Shown: one piece after another, positions 1 to 7,193 of the stretch
Layout: each line of letters starts with the position of its first letter
Position numbering within the stretch: position 1 is the first letter of the stretch
NCBI GenBank assembly: GCA_031260125.1
Contig: JAIRKM010000068.1
Span: 1-49,813 of the forward strand
Length of the DNA stretch: 49,813 nt
Origin: Helicobacteraceae bacterium
GTDB lineage: Bacteria; Campylobacterota; Campylobacteria; Campylobacterales; SZUA-545
Reading direction: 5' to 3'
Notes under the pieces: model-generated
Told to the model about the DNA's origin: nothing
The model's database searches: none
The model's input: the letters and a program-made list of their open reading frames with translations, nothing else
Translations under genes and position numbers: made by a program

Positions 1-2
1 AC

Positions 3-308
3 GCTTACGGCGATGTAACCAACAACGCCGCTATTAACCAGACGGTATCCGCAAGCACTAGTGGTGTCAATAAAATAGTCGGTGGCAGCAGCGGCACCAC
101 TAGCAACAATTTCGCGTTAAGCACAATGACAGTAATCGGAACAGTCAGCGGTAATGCTGGAGCCGCTAAATCCGACGCTGATTTTAAAACGCGATCGACC
201 TATGAGACAGGTCTTGGCTGGAAGTTTGGAAACGACGTTTTGAATCCTTGGAAGATCGACGCAAACAAAAACGACGGCTACCCTTACCTCTACTGGGAGA
301 ATCGGTAG
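3..308 (+). CDS. C-terminal end of a large GLUG-type surface/adhesin protein (5' end outside window)
   Basis: The frame is open from the first bases of the window to the TAG at 306-308, so this is the last 101 residues of a longer protein. The sequence is rich in Gly, Ser, Thr and Asn and ends with the signature TYETGLGWKFGN, NPWKID and YPYLYW. This signature closes many secreted GLUG-repeat or filamentous-haemagglutinin-like proteins. An internal ATG at 126 exists but lies inside the conserved frame and is not a credible start. A near copy lies inverted at 49514-49813. The location is probably cell surface or secreted; the function beyond adhesion or matrix is not inferable from this fragment. 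A hairpin terminator follows at 316-345. Confidence 0.75.
   Translation, partial: AYGDVTNNAAINQTVSASTSGVNKIVGGSSGTTSNNFALSTMTVIGTVSGNAGAAKSDADFKTRSTYETGLGWKFGNDVLNPWKIDANKNDGYPYLYWENR
9..308 (+). repeat. Left arm of a 300-bp inverted repeat (partner 49514-49813)
   Basis: Position p here pairs with position 49822-p on the other strand without any gap. Positions 9-119 are identical to the partner. I count 21 mismatches over all 300 positions, about ten of them in the last 33 bases before the stop codon, and similarity ends at the stop codon. Both arms are coding, in the same frame, and point into the window. The eight bases before position 9 have no counterpart because the window ends on the other side, so the true repeat is probably longer. 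Confidence 0.95.
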
Positions 309-315
309 CTTGCGC

Positions 316-345
316 AAATGGCGGCATAGGCGCCGCCGTTTGTTT
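316..345 (+). terminator. Hairpin terminator after the left surface-protein gene
   Basis: Positions 316-325 (AAATGGCGGC) pair with 332-341 (GCCGCCGTTT) around a six-base loop, with one G-T pair, and the stem runs into a T-rich tail. It lies eight bases after the stop codon, as expected for a factor-independent terminator. Confidence 0.6.
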
Positions 346-472
346 CGCGATCGGCGTTTTTTCAACGCTTCGCGCCGCACGCTACCACGCCGCCCGCGCC
401 GCGCCGCAACAGCGGCGGGGAAGCGCCGCGTTCCTTATTCAGACAAACAATGAAAAATTTTCTGCAAAAGAC

Positions 473-502
473 TTGACAAGCATAGGCTCAATGTTATATA
501 CT
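473..502 (+). promoter_or_regulatory. Sigma-70 type promoter of hsp20
   Basis: A perfect TTGACA at 473-478 is followed after 16 to 18 bases by overlapping -10 candidates TATATA (495-500) and TATACT (497-502). The CIRCE operator begins at 507, on the expected transcription start, so a bound repressor would block initiation. Confidence 0.75.
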
Positions 503-506
503 CACT

Positions 507-533
507 TTAGCACTTGAGACTATTGAGTGCTAA
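507..533 (+). promoter_or_regulatory. CIRCE operator (HrcA binding site)
   Basis: The sequence is TTAGCACTT, nine bases, then GAGTGCTAA. This matches the CIRCE inverted repeat (TTAGCACTC-N9-GAGTGCTAA) at 17 of 18 arm positions. The single difference is the last base of the left arm. Together with the promoter just upstream it predicts heat-shock control of hsp20 by the repressor HrcA. The hrcA gene is not in this window. Confidence 0.9.
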
Positions 534-555
534 ATACAGACATAAGGAGTCTCAG

Positions 556-969
556 ATGACACTGCAAAGATTCGATCCATTTTTGGAGCTGCGCCGCCAG
601 ATCGAGGCGCTCAGCGAAAGGAGCGATTCCGCTCCAAACCTTTCGTCGTTCAGTCCCGCGGTCAACACCCGCGAAAACAACGACGCGTACCTCATCCAGA
701 TCGATCTGCCGGGAGTGGATAAGGACGCTATCACGGTAGACCTCAAGGAAAAGGTTCTCTCCATAAGCGGCGAGAGAAAATTTGAAGAGGAGGTCAAGGA
801 GGAAGACTTTTACCGCCTTGAAAGCCGCTACGGACGGTTTGAGCGGCGCTTTAGCCTACCCGACAACACCGATCCCGAAAAGATCGAAGCCGCTTACAAA
901 AACGGCGTATTAACGCTCACGCTGCCGAAGGTTCAGCCAAAAGGCGCGAAACAAATTTCCGTGCAGTAA
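556..969 (+). CDS. Small heat-shock protein, Hsp20/alpha-crystallin family
   Basis: This is an ATP-independent holdase that binds unfolding proteins in the cytoplasm and passes them to DnaK/ClpB. The 137 residues contain an alpha-crystallin domain from about residue 32 to 125, including the conserved GVLTLTLPK strand. The protein ends with the I-x-V motif (residues 134-136) used for oligomer assembly. The ATG at 556 is chosen because AAGGAG lies at 544-549; an ATG 14 codons upstream (514) falls inside the CIRCE element. The gene is monocistronic, with the convergent recG close behind. Class assignment is firm; the exact paralogue (IbpA/HspA-like) is not resolved. Confidence 0.95.
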   Translation: MTLQRFDPFLELRRQIEALSERSDSAPNLSSFSPAVNTRENNDAYLIQIDLPGVDKDAITVDLKEKVLSISGERKFEEEVKEEDFYRLESRYGRFERRFSLPDNTDPEKIEAAYKNGVLTLTLPKVQPKGAKQISVQ

Positions 970-1003
970 CCGCTTACGCCATACGCTCCGGTGTATGGCG
1001 AAG

Positions 1004-2725
1004 CTAGATCCTCTCTTTCGCCGCAGCCAAAATTTCCTCGTCTTCAGCCAGATCGAAGTGGTTAAACGCCGCGCCGCTTTGCATTTCGCCGCTCAAAAGA
1101 TCGCCGCACATTCTGTTTTTGAGATCCAATTCCGCCACCTCAAAGCCGTCCGTCGTCTCCGCGAGGGCGCGCAGGCGTTCGTTTTGAATATGGTTCGTGT
1201 AAAAAAAACATTGGCTGTTCTGCCCCATACGCCCGACTCTGCCGCGAAGCTGATGGAGCGTGGCAAGACCAAGCCTTTCTGCCCCCACCACCACAACGAT
1301 CGTGAGGCGCGGCAGGTTGATCCCCACCTCGATCACCGTCGTCGCAAGCAATATGCTGCCATTGTCGCGAAAAGCCAGAAGCACCTGCTCCTTTTCTCTG
1401 TCTTTTCCGTGCGTTACATAGACGTTTTCAAAGTTTTTCAGCCAGAAGCCCTGCGCCTCTTCCAGACTCTGATACTCGCTCGCCTCACTCGCCTCGATCA
1501 GCGGATAGACGATCAGCACCTGATTGCCCGACGCGATCTCGTCCCTGATCGTTTTGATCAGCTCTTTGAAGCTCGTTTTGTCGATCACCCTTGTCGCCGT
1601 CCGCTTTATAAACGGCACCGTTTTGATCGTTGAAATGTTAAGAAGCGCGCTTTCAATCATCGCCAGCGTGCGCGGAATTGGCGTTGCGGAGAATTGAAAG
1701 AGGTGCGGTTTTTTTCCTCTACCGCCGGTTAGATCGCCGAGTAGCTTACGTTGATTTGTGCCAAAACGGTGCTGCTCGTCGATCATCACGCAAGGCGTTT
1801 GCGGCAGATCGCGATACAAGAGCGCGTGCGTTCCGATCAGCAGATCGGCGGCGATTGAGCTTTCGTTTTTGTCTTCCGCGCCCGCCGTTATCAGCGCGAT
1901 CGATAGGGTGTCTTTCAGCAGCCTTTTTGCCTCCTCGTATATCTGCGCGGCAAGTAGCGTCGTAGGCGCCATTATGACCGCCTTTTTCGCCATAAACGCC
2001 ACCGCGAGCATCACCGCCGTTTTGCCACAGCCCACGTCGCCCACGATCAGCCGCCGCGCCTGCACGGGTTGCGCGAGATCGTTCCTGCAATCCTCGATCG
2101 CGCCAAGCTGATCGGCTGTCAGGGAAAACGGCAGACTTCTGATAAACGGCGCGGGATCGGCTTCTATCCGCGCCAACGACGGCAGATCGCGTTTTTTGGC
2201 GCTTAGCTGCCTTAAAAAGTTGAATATCTCGGCAAATTTCAGCGCGTATGAGATGGGGCGGCTGTTTAAATCTGGCATATCCTGAGGAAAGTGCAGACTA
2301 TAGAGCGTTTCGGCGACATCGCGCGGCAGCCCCTCTCTCTCAAGCCTATCAACAGAGATCAAAGAGCGTGTTTCTAGCGGCATTTTGCGTTTATATACGG
2401 GGGAGATTACACCCGTTTGAGAGACGATGACCGGATGAATCATCTCCAGCCCGCTTATGCCGCGCCGTGTCAAACCAAAAAGAGCCAGCTCCCGATCTGT
2501 GGAAAACTGCGCTTTCTGCCACCCTTTCGCGTGAAAATAGACGGCGTTTACATCAACGCCCCACGTAAGCGAAAAGAGATGAACATTAAAGGTTTTGGGC
2601 AACTGCCTGCACCGAATAACTCGCGCTTTTGTCGCGCACGGAGCGTCGATCGTGGGGGATTGCTTCAGGCGCAGATCGCGCCACGCACGGGGAATTAGGA
2701 GCGCGGCGGATATCGCGTCTGACAT
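1004..2725 (-). CDS. recG: ATP-dependent DNA helicase RecG
   Basis: RecG remodels stalled replication forks and Holliday junctions. The 573-residue protein is shorter than the roughly 690-residue E. coli enzyme, as is usual in Campylobacterota. It opens with the ALLIPRAWRDLRL element typical of RecG N-termini. The superfamily 2 motifs are GDVGCGKT (Walker A, residues 229-236, with Cys in place of the common Ser), DEQH (316-319), SATPIPRTLA, and a C-terminal helicase domain with VGRMGQ. The ATG at 2725 directly follows the TAG of the upstream M16 gene, so the two are probably translated from one message with mqnC. The ribosome-binding site is weak, consistent with coupling. Confidence 0.95.
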   Translation of the reverse strand: MSDAISAALLIPRAWRDLRLKQSPTIDAPCATKARVIRCRQLPKTFNVHLFSLTWGVDVNAVYFHAKGWQKAQFSTDRELALFGLTRRGISGLEMIHPVIVSQTGVISPVYKRKMPLETRSLISVDRLEREGLPRDVAETLYSLHFPQDMPDLNSRPISYALKFAEIFNFLRQLSAKKRDLPSLARIEADPAPFIRSLPFSLTADQLGAIEDCRNDLAQPVQARRLIVGDVGCGKTAVMLAVAFMAKKAVIMAPTTLLAAQIYEEAKRLLKDTLSIALITAGAEDKNESSIAADLLIGTHALLYRDLPQTPCVMIDEQHRFGTNQRKLLGDLTGGRGKKPHLFQFSATPIPRTLAMIESALLNISTIKTVPFIKRTATRVIDKTSFKELIKTIRDEIASGNQVLIVYPLIEASEASEYQSLEEAQGFWLKNFENVYVTHGKDREKEQVLLAFRDNGSILLATTVIEVGINLPRLTIVVVVGAERLGLATLHQLRGRVGRMGQNSQCFFYTNHIQNERLRALAETTDGFEVAELDLKNRMCGDLLSGEMQSGAAFNHFDLAEDEEILAAAKERI

Positions 2726-4009
2726 CTAGCGGTCGGATGCCCCGTTTGTAACGATGAAGATGCTTAGGCGCAAAATTTCCGAATGCGCGGCGATAAAATC
2801 GTTGAGTTCTTTTAGCGTAAGTCTGTCGATCTTTTGAAGCTGATCTGCGCTCCAGCCCACCGGTTTCTTGCGGTAAAAGTCTCCAAAGGCGCGGTTTAGC
2901 CGTCCGTTCATCGTTTCGTTGCGCAGCGGCTCGGAGCCGAGCAGAAACCGCTTCGCTTCGTCTAGTTCCTTTTGTGTCGCGCCCTTTTGCACAAACTCCT
3001 TTATCACCGCCAAGACGATCTCTTTTGCCTCCTCCTGCGACTCCAGCTTGGTCTGTAAATACCCTTTGAATGTGCTACTTGTCTGCCCAAGCGAGATGTA
3101 AGAATAGGCGCTGTAGGCAAGCCCTCTTTTAACCCTGATCTCCTCCATCAACCGCGATCCAAACCCGCTTCCGCCCAAAATGAACGACGCGACCCCTGCC
3201 TTGTAGGATTCTTCGCTATCAGATGGCATATCAAAGGGCGCGCCGAAGTAGATGTACGCCTGCTCGCTGTTTTTGACGACGGTTTTTACTTTGCCCGCAT
3301 CGCTCGCGGCGATAAACTTTATCTCCTTGACGCTACCGCGTGGAAGCGCCTTCAGTATGGCATCGGCGTATGTCTTTGCCTCCTGCTGAGTGATGTCGCC
3401 GCCAAAAAGCACAACGGCGCGATCGCGCGTGATCGCCGTTTTCAAAAACTGCCTGATGTCGTCCAGCTTGATACGGGCTATGCTCTCCACCGTCCCCGCC
3501 GGCGGCAGCGCCAGAGCGCTTCCTTCAAAGAGAATCTCTCTTAGCCCGTCCTCTGCCACGTAGTCAAAATCGCTCTGTTTGCGGCTCAGTTCGCCGATCG
3601 CCTGCTCTTTTATCTTGACGAGGGTTTTTTCGGTGAGGTTGGGATCGGACAAGAGGCTGTTGAGCAGGTTGAAGCCCTCGCCAAATTGCGCCTTCAGAGA
3701 GCTTAGGTTGATGTTGAGCGTCTCTTGCCCGACATTGACGCCAAAACGGATCGCCCGCTCCTCCAGCTTTTCGGCAAAAGCGGTGGCGCCGAGCTTTTTT
3801 GTTCCTTCCTCCAGCAGATCGGCGCTCAAAGAGGCGAGTCCGGCGAGGCCGTCGTCGCTTATGGAGCCGCTGCCGAGAAAAACGATCTGCATATATACGA
3901 TCGGCAGCTTGTGATCGCTTTCGAGAAGAAGCGGTCTGTCCTGAATAGAATCGATTGTGATCGCCATTGATATTCCTTGTAGTAAAAGTGCCGCGAAAAG
4001 AACGCGCAT
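2726..4009 (-). CDS. M16 (insulinase/processing peptidase) family protein, apparently non-catalytic subunit type
   Basis: The protein has about 427 residues, starting with a likely signal peptide (MRVLFAALLLQGISMA) and so probably periplasmic. It has the two-domain M16B fold with the substrate-side R/Y pair in RVKRGLAYSAY near residues 286-296. The zinc-binding HxxEH motif is absent: the corresponding region reads GLASLSADLLEEGT. Bacterial M16B enzymes often work as a catalytic (HxxEH) and a non-catalytic (R/Y) subunit; no catalytic partner lies here. Start: mqnC ends TGATG and the ATG at 4009 overlaps its stop by one base; a GTG at 4012 is the alternative, with AAGGAG well placed for either. 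Adjacency to mqnC is also what I recall for H. pylori HP0656-HP0657. Confidence 0.88.
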   Translation of the reverse strand: MRVLFAALLLQGISMAITIDSIQDRPLLLESDHKLPIVYMQIVFLGSGSISDDGLAGLASLSADLLEEGTKKLGATAFAEKLEERAIRFGVNVGQETLNINLSSLKAQFGEGFNLLNSLLSDPNLTEKTLVKIKEQAIGELSRKQSDFDYVAEDGLREILFEGSALALPPAGTVESIARIKLDDIRQFLKTAITRDRAVVLFGGDITQQEAKTYADAILKALPRGSVKEIKFIAASDAGKVKTVVKNSEQAYIYFGAPFDMPSDSEESYKAGVASFILGGSGFGSRLMEEIRVKRGLAYSAYSYISLGQTSSTFKGYLQTKLESQEEAKEIVLAVIKEFVQKGATQKELDEAKRFLLGSEPLRNETMNGRLNRAFGDFYRKKPVGWSADQLQKIDRLTLKELNDFIAAHSEILRLSIFIVTNGASDR

Positions 4010-5061
4010 CACGCAAATCTCCTTATGTGCTTATAGCGGGTATTTCGTTGGACAGGTATCTCACCCGCCCCCTTGATCAGCGCAATCATCTCGTCCGTTG
4101 CCATCGAGTGTGAGCAGCCTGTCGCCGCTACAACGTTTTCTTCCATCATCGTGCTGCCCAGATCGTTCGCGCCGAAGCGGAGCGCAAGCTGTCCAATATA
4201 GCTTCCCTGCGTAACCCAGCTTGATTGAATGTTCTGAAAATTGTCCAGATAGAGGCGCGAAAACGCCAGAATGCGCAGATAGCGATTGGGACTTTGCTTG
4301 CCCAGATCGGGACGAATTTTTTGTAGCGGGGTGAAGTCAGGCTGATAGCTCCAGGGTATAAAGGCGGTGAATCCGCCCGTTTCATCCTGTAGAGCGCGCA
4401 GGCACTCCAAATGCTCAACGATCTCCAAATCGCTCTCTCCCAGCCCAAATACCATCGTCGCGCTCGTGGTCATTCCAAGCGAGTGCGCCTCTTTGTGGAT
4501 ACGCAGCCACTCCTCTTTGTCCACCTTGCCCGGACTGACAAAGGAGCGTACCCGATCGCTCAAAATTTCCGCCCCCGCGCCGGGCATCGACTCCATTCCG
4601 CATTCGTTGAGCCGCCTTAACACGTCGATCGTGGAGATGCCGCTTTTTTTGGCGATATAGGCGACTTCCACCGCCGAAAAGCCGTGAATGTCGATTGCGG
4701 GAAATTTTGTGCGTATGTGGCTTACCAGATCGGTGTAATAGTCGATACCCAGATGCGGATGAACGCCGCCTTGAAAAAGTATCTGCGTCCCGCCGATCGC
4801 AAGCAGCTCTTCGATCTTTTGATCGATCGTCTCGTAGGGTAGGATGTAGCCTCCCTCTTCGTTGACGTTTTTGTGAAAGGCGCAGAATTTACAGCCGATA
4901 TGACATATATTGGTATAGTTGATGTTGCGGTCAATCACGAACGTCGTTTCGCGCGCGCCGTGCTTTTCGCGCTTCCTCTCCAGCGCCATTGAGCCTATCT
5001 CCAGAAGCTCGCCGCCCTCTAAAAGCTCCAGCGCCTCTTGATTGCCAATTCGTTTACTCAT
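4009..5061 (-). CDS. mqnC: Cyclic dehypoxanthinyl futalosine synthase (radical SAM), MqnC
   Basis: MqnC cyclises dehypoxanthinyl futalosine in the futalosine route to menaquinone, the sole respiratory quinone of most Campylobacterota. The 350-residue protein carries the radical-SAM cluster motif C53-x3-C57-x2-C60 (CHIGCKFC) and typical stretches DRNINYTN, QGGVHPHLG and PGAGAEILSDRVR. It is first in a minus-strand unit with the M16 gene and recG. The start ATG at 5061 fits the family N-terminus but has no Shine-Dalgarno sequence; a TATAAT lies only six bases upstream (see finding). mqnD, the next pathway enzyme, lies at 48341-49204. Confidence 0.96.
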   Translation of the reverse strand: MSKRIGNQEALELLEGGELLEIGSMALERKREKHGARETTFVIDRNINYTNICHIGCKFCAFHKNVNEEGGYILPYETIDQKIEELLAIGGTQILFQGGVHPHLGIDYYTDLVSHIRTKFPAIDIHGFSAVEVAYIAKKSGISTIDVLRRLNECGMESMPGAGAEILSDRVRSFVSPGKVDKEEWLRIHKEAHSLGMTTSATMVFGLGESDLEIVEHLECLRALQDETGGFTAFIPWSYQPDFTPLQKIRPDLGKQSPNRYLRILAFSRLYLDNFQNIQSSWVTQGSYIGQLALRFGANDLGSTMMEENVVAATGCSHSMATDEMIALIKGAGEIPVQRNTRYKHIRRFA

Positions 5062-5067
5062 CGATCA

Positions 5068-5073
5068 ATTATA
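5068..5073 (-). promoter_or_regulatory. -10 element (TATAAT) immediately upstream of mqnC
   Basis: On the minus strand TATAAT reads from 5073 to 5068, six bases before the mqnC ATG. There is no recognisable -35 box, which is common for the vegetative sigma factor of this group. The spacing predicts a leaderless or nearly leaderless message. Confidence 0.4.
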
Positions 5074-5094
5074 GAGACTAAGGGCTTTGAAGAG

Positions 5095-5100
5095 TATAAT
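5095..5100 (+). promoter_or_regulatory. -10 element (TATAAT) for the GGDEF-like gene and downstream operon
   Basis: A perfect TATAAT lies 34 bases before the ATG at 5134, in the 72-base divergent region shared with mqnC. No clear -35 box is visible. It could drive the GGDEF-like gene and the tightly packed genes after it. Confidence 0.5.
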
Positions 5101-5133
5101 TGCCTTCACTATATTCAACTGATTGGGGCGACA

Positions 5134-6090
5134 ATGGTGCTAAGCGATCTTGAGGAGAATATCAAAAGGATAGCAAGAGAAACGCTCGATCTTCTGGAAA
5201 AAACCAACACGCCGGCGCTGCCATGCTACTACTCAAAGGCGTTTGCCGATCTGGTAAAGAGGTGTGATAAAGAGGTCGCGGAAGAGATTAGCAAGCGGGC
5301 TGAGCAATTGGAAATCTTAACCATCAACAAGAGTCTGGAAGAATCTATATACTTCGCCCATAGCTCGCTGCGCGAGTACTCTGAAACAACGACAAAGTTA
5401 AGGGAGATCGTGAGCAATCAGAGCGCCACTTTGGATCTTGCGACGCTTGAATCGGATCAGTTGGTGCCGGTTTCGATCGTCGATGAGCTTAGGGCGCAGT
5501 ACATAGGTCTTACGAGCGAGATAAAGAAGGCGGAAAGCACAATTTTGAAGCTGGAGAACGATCTTGAAAAGATCGAGATGAACAGCTTTGTCGATCCCCT
5601 CACGAGGCTGCGTACGTCAACATTTCTGAAACGGCACCTAGAGCAGATTCTGGAGGTGGGGCACAACCGCAACCTCGATCTGTGGATCGCCATGTTTGCG
5701 ATAGACGGCTACGACGAGCTTAAAGATCAGTTCGGCTATGTCGTTATGGAGAAGGTTCTGCTCTTTATGGCAAAAAGCCTTCAGGCGACGATCAGAAGCG
5801 ACAACCGCATCTACCGCTACAACGACAATCAGAACCACGAGTCGATCTTCTGCGTGGTGTTCAACAGGATGGACAAGCAGGGCGCTTACGTGGCTTCGGG
5901 CAGAGTCAGAAGCCGCGTAGAGGCGAGCAAGCTGGTCTATGCCGATCAGGTGATCAACGTAACGATCAGCGCCGTTATCGTCCCGCACCGCGCCGCCGAC
6001 ACGGTTGATCTGTTGTGCAGAAGGGCGGAGAGCGCGCTTGGCCTGCTACCGAAACTCGGCACAAACGCGATTCATGTGATTGAGGACTGA
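5134..6090 (+). CDS. GGDEF-like domain protein with degenerate active site
   Basis: The protein has 318 residues. The first half is alpha-helical with coiled-coil tendency. The second begins with the classical DPLTRL entry of diguanylate cyclase domains and keeps the general GGDEF spacing. The signature loop itself is replaced by RYNDNQNHESIFCVVF, lacking GG[D/E]EF, so c-di-GMP synthesis is unlikely; a binding, scaffolding or regulatory role is an inference. The ATG at 5134 is preferred over an upstream in-frame ATG at 5038 because the latter overlaps mqnC and precedes the TATAAT at 5095. It is followed three bases later by the TTG of cvpA, so it probably heads that operon. Confidence 0.75.
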   Translation: MVLSDLEENIKRIARETLDLLEKTNTPALPCYYSKAFADLVKRCDKEVAEEISKRAEQLEILTINKSLEESIYFAHSSLREYSETTTKLREIVSNQSATLDLATLESDQLVPVSIVDELRAQYIGLTSEIKKAESTILKLENDLEKIEMNSFVDPLTRLRTSTFLKRHLEQILEVGHNRNLDLWIAMFAIDGYDELKDQFGYVVMEKVLLFMAKSLQATIRSDNRIYRYNDNQNHESIFCVVFNRMDKQGAYVASGRVRSRVEASKLVYADQVINVTISAVIVPHRAADTVDLLCRRAESALGLLPKLGTNAIHVIED

Positions 6091-6093
6091 CAA

Positions 6094-6753
6094 TTGAGCG
6101 CGCTGGATATAATCGTTCTTGTTCTGATCGCCGTTTTGGGAATACGAGGTTTTTTACGAGGGGCGATCAGGGAGGTTTTTTCTCTCATAGGCGTCGTCTT
6201 GGGCATCGTTTTGGGTTCAAGACTCGGAGTCTCCGCCGGTAGATGGGCGGCGGAATACTTTGACTTCTCTTCTTCCGCGGGGGCTGTGCAGCTTACCGGC
6301 TTTGCCCTGATTTTCGCGGCTTGCTGGGGCGTTTGTTTTCTGCTGGGCTATCTAATAGCGCGCTTCATACGCGCCAAACAAAGCGGAGAAGTGCGCAAAA
6401 AGGCGCTTATCGCCGATCGTCTAGTCGGGTTTTTTATCGGAACGTTCAAGGTGTTTTTTATCTTTTCCGTCATCTTTTACGCCTTCAGCCTCAACAGCAG
6501 CGTCGGTGGCTGGATGGACAGAAAGTTTGACAACAGCTTTATGTATCCGGCGCTTAAAAAGGTAGGATCGCTTCTTTTCAAATACGATGCGCATAGGGCG
6601 CTTCAAACGATGGAAAAGGAAACGGAGCGGGTGATCGAAAAGACGCAGGAGATCAAAGACAAGGTAGAAGAAAGCGCCGCGAAAGTAATCGAAAAAACGC
6701 AGGAAATTCTTGAAGTGATTGAAGAAAATACCAGTGAGGAGAGCTTAGAATGA
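6094..6753 (+). CDS. CvpA family inner-membrane protein
   Basis: The protein has 219 residues. Four hydrophobic segments (roughly residues 3-22, 26-45, 67-92 and 113-135) and the motif LGIRGFLRGAIREVFSLIG near the N-terminus identify the CvpA family. Relatives are linked to envelope stress tolerance and, originally, colicin V export. The C-terminal 60 residues form a charged helical tail in which VIEKTQEI occurs twice (DNA copies near 6631-6655 and 6685-6709), suggesting a coiled coil. The start is TTG, three bases after the previous stop. The stop overlaps the fur start as ATGA. In C. jejuni a cvpA-like gene also precedes fur, as I recall. Confidence 0.88.
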   Translation: MSALDIIVLVLIAVLGIRGFLRGAIREVFSLIGVVLGIVLGSRLGVSAGRWAAEYFDFSSSAGAVQLTGFALIFAACWGVCFLLGYLIARFIRAKQSGEVRKKALIADRLVGFFIGTFKVFFIFSVIFYAFSLNSSVGGWMDRKFDNSFMYPALKKVGSLLFKYDAHRALQTMEKETERVIEKTQEIKDKVEESAAKVIEKTQEILEVIEENTSEESLE

Positions 6754-7193
6754 AAAATGTTACATATCCTAAACTTTTGTCTCGATTCAAAGAGATACTG
6801 AAAAATAATTCGCTTAAATTTACAACGCAGAGAGAAGCTATTTTGCGATTTTGCTACAACAGCAAAGATCATTTCACGCCGGAAGACCTGCGCAATAAGA
6901 TCAAAGAGCCGAAAATCGGTATCGCCACCATTTATAGAACGCTTGCTCTTCTGGAGGTAGAAAAGATCATTACAAGCATCAGTTTTGGCGCGGACGGCAA
7001 GAAGTACGAATTTGGTATGAAAGACCATCACGATCATATGATATGTGATAAATGCCGCAAGATGATCGAGTTTACCGACGACAAGATCGAAGAACGGCAA
7101 GCGGCTATTGCAAAAAGCCACAAATTCCTTATAAAATGGCATATACTTCAAATTCACGGAGTATGCGAAGAGTGCGCCAAGGTCGTGAATTGA
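6750..7193 (+). CDS. fur: Fur family ferric uptake regulator
   Basis: This is an iron-responsive repressor of 147 residues. It has an N-terminal winged helix (TTQREAIL; GIATIYRTLALLE as recognition helix) and a C-terminal metal-binding dimerisation domain. The metal site HHDHMICDKC holds C99 and C102, and C139/C142 complete a structural zinc site. The residue pattern is Fur rather than PerR or Zur, but metal specificity is not provable by eye. It overlaps cvpA by four bases (ATGA) and lysS by four bases (TTGA). The order fur-lysS-glyA is that of C. jejuni Cj0400-Cj0402 as I remember it. No clear Fur box was identified upstream. Confidence 0.93.
   Translation: MKNVTYPKLLSRFKEILKNNSLKFTTQREAILRFCYNSKDHFTPEDLRNKIKEPKIGIATIYRTLALLEVEKIITSISFGADGKKYEFGMKDHHDHMICDKCRKMIEFTDDKIEERQAAIAKSHKFLIKWHILQIHGVCEECAKVVN

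Noticed and set aside
402-417. GC-rich stem CGCCGC-AACA-GCGGCG before hsp20
   Set aside because: It has no T-tract and lies beyond a better terminator; in DNA this rich in GCC/GCG such short stems arise by chance.
995-1633. 212-codon plus-strand reading frame opposite recG
   Set aside because: It lies wholly antisense to well-conserved RecG sequence, has no ribosome-binding site and resembles no protein; long antisense frames are expected at this G+C.
7052-7189. Extending lysS upstream to the first in-frame ATG
   Set aside because: The extra 46 codons lie inside fur in another frame and do not resemble any LysS N-terminus.
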